Below, in pieces: positions 1 through 3,541 of a stretch of DNA of 5,430 nt. Position 1 is the first letter of the stretch, and each line of letters begins with the position of its first letter. The stretch lies in the NCBI GenBank assembly GCA_014534415.1, contig JACVRM010000140.1, forward strand, positions 1 to 5,430. Reading direction: 5' to 3'. The notes beneath the pieces are model-generated. The model was not told the DNA's origin. It ran no database searches and was given only the letters and a program-made list of their open reading frames with translations. The position numbers were made by a program, and so were the translations under genes. This DNA is from Thermoleophilia bacterium. GTDB taxonomy: Bacteria > Actinomycetota > Thermoleophilia > Gaiellales > Gaiellaceae.

Positions 1-968
1 AGGAACATGTAGCCGATCTGCGACATCGTCGAGTACGCGATCACGCGCTTGATGTCCGTCTGGACGAGCGCGATCAGCCCGGCCGCGAGCAGCGTCAGCG
101 CGCCGAGCCCGGCGGCGAGATCCTGGATCGAAGGCGCGTGCTCGAAGATCGGGTGCGCGCGCACGATCAGGTAGACGCCGGCCGTCACCATGGTGGCCGC
201 GTGGATGAGGGCGCTGACCGGGGTGGGGCCCTCCATCGCGTCGGGCAGCCAGGTGTGCAGCGGGATCTGCGCCGACTTCGCGACGGCCCCGCCGAGCAGC
301 CCGAGCGCGACGAGCTCGGGCAGCCACCCACCGAGTGCGCCGCCGTCGACCGCCTCGAAGACGCCCGGCAGCTCGAGGGTGCCGGTCTCGAGGACGAGCA
401 CGAAGAGCGCGAGCGCCATGGTGGCGTCGCCGAAGGCATTCATGATGAACGCCTTTTTGGCCGCGGCCACCGCCGCCGGGCGCTCGTGCTCGAAGCCGAT
501 CAGCAGGTACGAGCAGAGGCCGACCAGACCCCAGCCGGCGAGCAGGATGAGCAGGTTCCCTGCCTCGACCAGCGTCAGCATCGAGAAGACGAACAGCGTC
601 ATGTACGCGAAGAACCGTCGCTCCTCGTCGGCGGCGTCCATGTAGCCGATCGAGTAGGCGATGATCAGCGCGCCGACGCCCGAGACGACGAGCATCATGA
701 ACGCGGAGAGCGGGTCGACCACGAGCCGCAAGCCGAACTCCAGGTCGCCGGCGGTCAACCACGTCCACGCTGTCGTGTACTCGGTGCGGTCCTCGGTCTC
801 GCGCCCGAGCATCGCGACGAACGCGACGAGGGCGCCCGCGAACGAGACGACCACCGACAGCGTGCCGAGGTACGCGGCGGCGCGGCGCGAGATGCGCGTG
901 CCGGCGAGCGTGATCGCGATCGAGCCGCCGAGCGGCGCGAGCAGGCAGACCCAGGCGCCCGCGATCAT
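1..968 (-). CDS. nuoL: NADH-quinone oxidoreductase subunit L (NuoL/ND5), N-terminal half, cut by window edge
   Basis: Distal antiporter-like proton-pumping subunit of the complex I membrane arm. I translated 322 residues from ATG at 968-966, and the frame is still open at base 1. The full family is roughly 600-650 residues, so about half is visible. The start overlaps the nuoK stop (ATGA), there is no clear Shine-Dalgarno sequence, and translational coupling is likely. The protein is a chain of hydrophobic helices. Family motifs are VDPLSAFMM (about 84-92), GLCSYLLIGF (150-159), AKSAQIPLHTWLPDAM (230-245), PTPVSALIHAATMVTAG (248-264) and QTDIKRVIAYSTMSQIGYM (303-321). Conserved residues present are D181, K231 (E. 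coli Lys229), H256 and D305. Oddity: the usual Trp-Glu of TM5 reads W146-G147, and the usual Arg before Val-Gly-Asp in TM6 is A178. Paralogues NuoM, NuoN and MrpA are excluded by motif match and by position after nuoK. Confidence 0.96.
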   Translation of the reverse strand, partial: MIAGAWVCLLAPLGGSIAITLAGTRISRRAAAYLGTLSVVVSFAGALVAFVAMLGRETEDRTEYTTAWTWLTAGDLEFGLRLVVDPLSAFMMLVVSGVGALIIAYSIGYMDAADEERRFFAYMTLFVFSMLTLVEAGNLLILLAGWGLVGLCSYLLIGFEHERPAAVAAAKKAFIMNAFGDATMALALFVLVLETGTLELPGVFEAVDGGALGGWLPELVALGLLGGAVAKSAQIPLHTWLPDAMEGPTPVSALIHAATMVTAGVYLIVRAHPIFEHAPSIQDLAAGLGALTLLAAGLIALVQTDIKRVIAYSTMSQIGYMF

Positions 969-1273
969 CCGCGCAGGAACCGCAGCTTGTCGACGTCGAG
1001 CTCGAGCCGACCGCGCGCGAAGGCGACGATCAGGCCCAGTCCGACGACGACCTCGGCGGCGGCGACGGCCATCACGGTGAGGGCGAAGATCTGGCCGTCG
1101 ACGTCGCCGTGGTGGCGCGCGAGCGCGATCAGCGCGAGGTTTGCTCCGTTCAGCATGATCTCCAGCGAGAGCAGGACGATCAGCGGGCTGCGGCGCAGCA
1201 GCACGCCGAGCGCGCCCGTCGAGAAGAGGAACGCGGCCACGGCGACGTACCAGCCAACGTCGGGGCCCCTCAC
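965..1273 (-). CDS. nuoK: NADH-quinone oxidoreductase subunit K (NuoK/ND4L)
   Basis: Small membrane subunit of complex I that forms part of the central proton-translocation axis between NuoJ and the antiporter-like subunits. It has 102 residues, the normal family size of about 100. Three hydrophobic helices are visible at about 8-26, 30-51 and 62-86. The two buried glutamates essential in the family are present: E38 in the motif LLSLEIMLNGANL (TM2) and E74 in VMAAAAEVVVG-like sequence of TM3 (here AVAAAEVVVGLG). Start is GTG at 1273-1271, supported by GGAGG at 1286-1282 with 8-base spacing. The gene follows nuoJ after a 31-base gap and its stop overlaps the nuoL start by four bases, so the three genes are almost certainly cotranscribed. 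The C-terminal tail (about 87-102) is polar and charged. Nothing appears broken. Confidence 0.97.
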   Translation of the reverse strand: MRGPDVGWYVAVAAFLFSTGALGVLLRRSPLIVLLSLEIMLNGANLALIALARHHGDVDGQIFALTVMAVAAAEVVVGLGLIVAFARGRLELDVDKLRFLRG

Positions 1274-1281
1274 GTCCCCGG

Positions 1282-1286
1282 CCTCC
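1282..1286 (-). promoter_or_regulatory. Ribosome binding site of nuoK
   Basis: A GGAGG core on the minus strand lies 8 bases before the GTG at 1273-1271. It is the cleanest Shine-Dalgarno sequence in the window that is not in a hairpin, and it decides the GTG start for nuoK. Confidence 0.75.
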
Positions 1287-1298
1287 GCCGCAGTCCGA

Positions 1299-1308
1299 GT
1301 GAGCTCAC
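1299..1308. repeat. Perfect 10-bp palindrome at the nuoJ stop codon
   Basis: GTGAGCTCAC is its own reverse complement and includes the nuoJ TGA at 1307-1305. It has no unpaired loop, so it would be a weak hairpin, but it could be a dimeric protein site or chance. It falls at a gene junction like the other inverted repeats in this window. I infer no function. Confidence 0.4.
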
Positions 1309-1877
1309 GTCTTCTCTCCCGTGCCCTGCACCCCGGACGGCGCCTCCGGCTCGGGAGGCGGCGCCTTGGGCTCCGAGCCGAGGATCACACCGCCCACGGC
1401 GGCCGCGAGCAGCACGATGGACGTGATCTCGAACGCGAGCAGGTGGTCGGTCAGGAAGACGGCGCCGATCTCGGCGGGGCTGCCGAACGCCGCGCCGACG
1501 CTCGCCTCGTCGGAGAGCCGGTCGCCGGAGGCGAGGCCGATCACGGCGATCACCTCCACGAGGATCGCTCCCGCTGCGACGGCGGCCGCCAGCGTCTGGA
1601 TGCTCGGCCCGCCCGCCCACGGCGCGTCCGCCCGCTTGCCGAGGTAGGCGATTACGAACAGGAACATGACCATCACCGCTCCGGCGTAGACGAGCACCTG
1701 CGCGGCGGCCACGAACTCGGCGTTCAGGAGCAGGTACAGGACGGCGAGCGACGCGAGGTTGCCGATCAGCGCGATGGCGGAGTAGAAGGGGTTCTCGAAG
1801 CTGATCACCGCGACGCCCGAGCCGAGGCACGCAAAGACGGCCAGGAACCAGATGAGCCAGACGAGTAGGTCGGCCAC
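1305..1877 (-). CDS. nuoJ: NADH-quinone oxidoreductase subunit J (NuoJ/ND6)
   Basis: Membrane subunit of complex I next to NuoK. Its third helix carries the family's pi-bulge region, which is thought to couple quinone chemistry to proton pumping. The protein has 190 residues. Five hydrophobic helices are visible at about 4-25, 32-51, 57-80, 93-117 and 146-166, followed by a Pro/Glu-rich cytoplasm-like tail (168-190). The diagnostic stretch is residues 60-79, with QVLVYAGAVMVMFLFV (Y64, G66) matching the family's VYxGAxMVLFLFV. The start is GTG at 1877-1875, chosen because the hydrophobic N-terminus begins there and GGAGG at 1893-1889 precedes it. That Shine-Dalgarno sequence lies inside a hairpin (1879-1913), so translation may depend on its melting. 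A second long minus-strand frame over the same bases is a shadow with an Arg/Gly-rich, non-membrane composition. Confidence 0.96.
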   Translation of the reverse strand: MADLLVWLIWFLAVFACLGSGVAVISFENPFYSAIALIGNLASLAVLYLLLNAEFVAAAQVLVYAGAVMVMFLFVIAYLGKRADAPWAGGPSIQTLAAAVAAGAILVEVIAVIGLASGDRLSDEASVGAAFGSPAEIGAVFLTDHLLAFEITSIVLLAAAVGGVILGSEPKAPPPEPEAPSGVQGTGEKT

Positions 1878-1878
1878 C

Positions 1879-1913
1879 CCGTTCAGTCCCTCCCTTCGGG
1901 ACGGCCTGAACGG
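1879..1913 (-). promoter_or_regulatory. Hairpin enclosing the nuoJ Shine-Dalgarno sequence
   Basis: The outer stem pairs CCGTTCAG with CTGAACGG (8 bp), bases 1879-1886 with 1906-1913. It is followed by a mismatch, CC/GG, a mismatch, a 4-bp TCCC/GGGA stem and a three-base loop (GAA in the mRNA sense). The 3' side holds GGGAGGG (1894-1888), the nuoJ ribosome binding site, and the hairpin ends one base before the GTG start. The pairing is seen directly. A role in limiting or timing nuoJ translation is inference. No T-run follows, so it is not an ordinary intrinsic terminator. Confidence 0.6.
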
Positions 1914-1945
1914 CTAGGAAGACGAGCCGGGCTCCGCAAGGTGCT

Positions 1946-1980
1946 AGCCAGTGTTGAGAGCGAAGCGATCAAGACTGGCT
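1946..1980. repeat. 35-base inverted repeat over the nuoI stop, with GAGCGAAGCGA core
   Basis: The pairing is symmetrical along its whole length: AGCCAGT/ACTGGCT (7 bp, 1946-1952 with 1974-1980), a G/G mismatch, TTGA/TCAA (4 bp), a GA/GA tandem mismatch, GC/GC, and a GAA loop, reading the plus strand. The core at 1958-1968 is GAGCGAAGCGA. One arm contains the last codons and TGA stop of nuoI (1971-1969). The same 11-base core occurs on the other strand at the nuoG/nuoH junction (3552-3562). GCGAAGC is known as an exceptionally stable DNA mini-hairpin. No T-run follows in the direction of transcription. Confidence 0.7.
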
Positions 1981-2466
1981 CTTGTACGCCGGGATCGGTG
2001 TGTCGTACAGATCGCGGTCGGCGACCGGCACGCGCTTCACCGGCGGGGCGAGCAGCATGTCCTTCGTGTAGATGAGGTCGTCGCGTGAGTACTCGGAGAG
2101 CTCGAACTCCGGTTCGAGCGTGATCGCGTCGAACGGGCAGGCGATCTCGCAGTAGCCGCAGAAGATGCAGCGCGAGAGGTTGATCTCGTAGATGCGCGCG
2201 TAGCGCTCGCCCGCGGACACGCGGTTCTCGGCCGTGTTTTCGGCGGCCACGACGCGGATGCAGTCGGCCGGGCACGCGGCCGCGCAGAGCGAGCACCCGA
2301 TGCACTTCTCGAGGCCGTTCTCGTGCCGCCAGAGGCGGTGCCGCCCGCGGTGGCGCGGGTAGAGCGGCCGCTTGTACTCGGGGTACTGCTGCGTGATCGG
2401 CTTGCGGAAGATCTGCTTGAGCGTGACGCCGAAGCCCTTGACCGAATCGAACGGCTGAGGGCTCAC
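1969..2466 (-). CDS. nuoI: NADH-quinone oxidoreductase subunit I (NuoI/TYKY), two [4Fe-4S] clusters
   Basis: Peripheral-arm subunit of complex I that carries clusters N6a and N6b and passes electrons from NuoG to N2 beside the quinone site. The protein has 165 residues, a normal size. Two ferredoxin-type motifs are complete: C55-x2-C58-x2-C61-x3-C65-P and C100-x2-C103-x2-C106-x3-C110-P. By family rule each cluster takes three Cys from one motif and the last Cys from the other. The basic N-terminal region (about 20-48, with PITQQYPE and RPLYPRHRGRHRL) matches the family's membrane-facing segment. Start is GTG at 2466-2464 with AGAGG nine bases upstream. The final residues KSQS and the stop lie in one arm of the hairpin at 1946-1980, so the tail may be shaped by that repeat. 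An 85-base gap separates it from nuoH. Confidence 0.97.
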   Translation of the reverse strand: MSPQPFDSVKGFGVTLKQIFRKPITQQYPEYKRPLYPRHRGRHRLWRHENGLEKCIGCSLCAAACPADCIRVVAAENTAENRVSAGERYARIYEINLSRCIFCGYCEIACPFDAITLEPEFELSEYSRDDLIYTKDMLLAPPVKRVPVADRDLYDTPIPAYKSQS

Positions 2467-2475
2467 AGCGAACCG

Positions 2476-2480
2476 CCTCT
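2476..2480 (-). promoter_or_regulatory. Ribosome binding site of nuoI
   Basis: AGAGG on the minus strand lies nine bases before the GTG at 2466-2464. It begins two bases downstream of the strong hairpin at 2483-2532, so it stays unpaired when that hairpin folds. Confidence 0.55.
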
Positions 2481-2482
2481 GC

Positions 2483-2532
2483 AGGGCCGGACCGGCGTTA
2501 GTGGCTGACAGCCACTAACTCGCCCCGGCCCT
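2483..2532. repeat. 50-base compound hairpin between nuoH and nuoI
   Basis: The inner stem is a perfect 10-bp inverted repeat, GTTAGTGGCT (2497-2506) and AGCCACTAAC (2510-2519), with a three-base loop. The outer stem is AGGGCCGG (2483-2490) with CCGGCCCT (2525-2532). Between them GGC (2494-2496) can pair with GCC (2522-2524), leaving small bulges. That gives up to 21 base pairs in 50 bases, far more than chance would give. In the direction of transcription it is followed by GCAGAGG rather than a T-run, so a simple intrinsic terminator is unlikely. mRNA processing, stability control, partial attenuation or a mobile palindromic element are possible. Confidence 0.7.
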
Positions 2533-2551
2533 TGGCGTAGCGACCGAGTCA

Positions 2552-3541
2552 TCACAGCGCGATCACCAGAGCGGCGGTCGCGACGGCGTTGATCGTCGCC
2601 ACCGGCAGGAGCACCTTCCAGCCGAAGTTCATCAGCTGGTCGTAGCGGAGCCGCGGGAGCGAGGCACGCATCCAGATGAAGAGCACGACGAACAGGAAGA
2701 CCTTGAGCAGGAACCAGAGCGGGCCGAACTCGTCGCCGACCGGCCCGTCCCAGCCGCCGAAGAAGAGCGTCACGCACAGCGCCGAGAGCGTGATCATGTT
2801 GATGTACTCGGCGGTCTGGAAGAGCCCCCAGCGCATGCCGCTGTACTCGGTGTGGTAGCCGGCCACGAGCTCCTGCTCGGCCTCCGGGAGATCGAACGGC
2901 GCGCGGTTCGTCTCCGCCACGCCCGCCACGAAGAAGACGAGCAGACCGACGAGCTGGGGCCCCGCGTACCACCAGCCGTCCTCCTGCTTGGCGACGATCT
3001 CGGTCAGCGACAGCGAGCCGGCCATGATCACGACGCCGAGCACGCTCAGCGCCAGCGAGACCTCGTAAGAGACGAGCTGCGCGCACGTGCGCATCGAACC
3101 GAGCAGCGAGTACTTGGAGTCGGACGCCCAGCCGCCCACGATGAACCCGTAGATGCCGAGCGAGCCGAGCGCGAAGAGCAGGAGCAGCGAGATCGGCACG
3201 TCCGCGATCACGCCGGAGATGTCGTAGCTGCCGATCGCCCAGCCCGGCCCCCACGGAATCACGGCGAACGCGGCCATGGCCGTCGCGGCGGAGATGAGCG
3301 GCGCCGTAATGTAGAGCGCGCTGACGCTCGTCCCGGGAAAGAAGCTCTCCTTGCGGATCAGCTTGATCAGGTCCGCGATCGGCTGCAGGAGCCCGAAGAC
3401 CCCGGCTCGGTTGGGTCCGTAGCGGAGCTGCATGCGGCCGAGCACCTTGCGCTCGAGCCAGGTCGTGTACGCGAAGGCGGCCATGACGACGTTGACCACG
3501 ATCAACGCCTTCGGGATGTCGATCCACCAGGGCTCGTTCAC
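2552..3541 (-). CDS. nuoH: NADH-quinone oxidoreductase subunit H (NuoH/ND1)
   Basis: Membrane subunit that joins the peripheral and membrane arms of complex I and forms much of the ubiquinone/menaquinone chamber. The protein has 329 residues, usual for bacteria, with about eight hydrophobic helices. Family signatures are LERKVLGRMQLRYGPNRAG (29-47) followed by LLQPIADLIKL (51-61), SYE with E160, the acidic loop VAETNRAPFDLPEAEQELV (208-226), and RASLPRLRYDQLMNFGWK (292-309). These include the conserved charges of the quinone site and the E-channel. Start is GTG at 3541-3539, overlapping the nuoG stop as GTGA. The N-terminus MNEPWW and the first helix fit the family. I see no Shine-Dalgarno sequence nearby; the bases just upstream are the hairpin at 3543-3571. 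Translation is therefore probably by coupling to nuoG. Confidence 0.97.
   Translation of the reverse strand: MNEPWWIDIPKALIVVNVVMAAFAYTTWLERKVLGRMQLRYGPNRAGVFGLLQPIADLIKLIRKESFFPGTSVSALYITAPLISAATAMAAFAVIPWGPGWAIGSYDISGVIADVPISLLLLFALGSLGIYGFIVGGWASDSKYSLLGSMRTCAQLVSYEVSLALSVLGVVIMAGSLSLTEIVAKQEDGWWYAGPQLVGLLVFFVAGVAETNRAPFDLPEAEQELVAGYHTEYSGMRWGLFQTAEYINMITLSALCVTLFFGGWDGPVGDEFGPLWFLLKVFLFVVLFIWMRASLPRLRYDQLMNFGWKVLLPVATINAVATAALVIAL

Noticed and set aside
138..1868. A 576-codon plus-strand open frame opposite nuoL, nuoK and nuoJ
   Set aside because: It spans three well-supported membrane genes on the other strand. Its product is an Arg/Asp/Glu/His-rich string with no domain, which is typical of antisense frames in GC-rich DNA.
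2258..2262. Extra cysteine C69 in NuoI just after the first ferredoxin motif
   Set aside because: A Cys at this position is also common in other NuoI proteins, including that of E. coli, and is not a cluster ligand.
1883..2305. A second minus-strand frame over nuoI
   Set aside because: Arg/His-rich shifted frame of nuoI; the real frame has two complete ferredoxin motifs.
2483..2532. Calling the nuoH-nuoI hairpin an intrinsic terminator
   Set aside because: No T-run follows on the transcribed strand, and the downstream genes belong to the same complex in the same order and need to be expressed.
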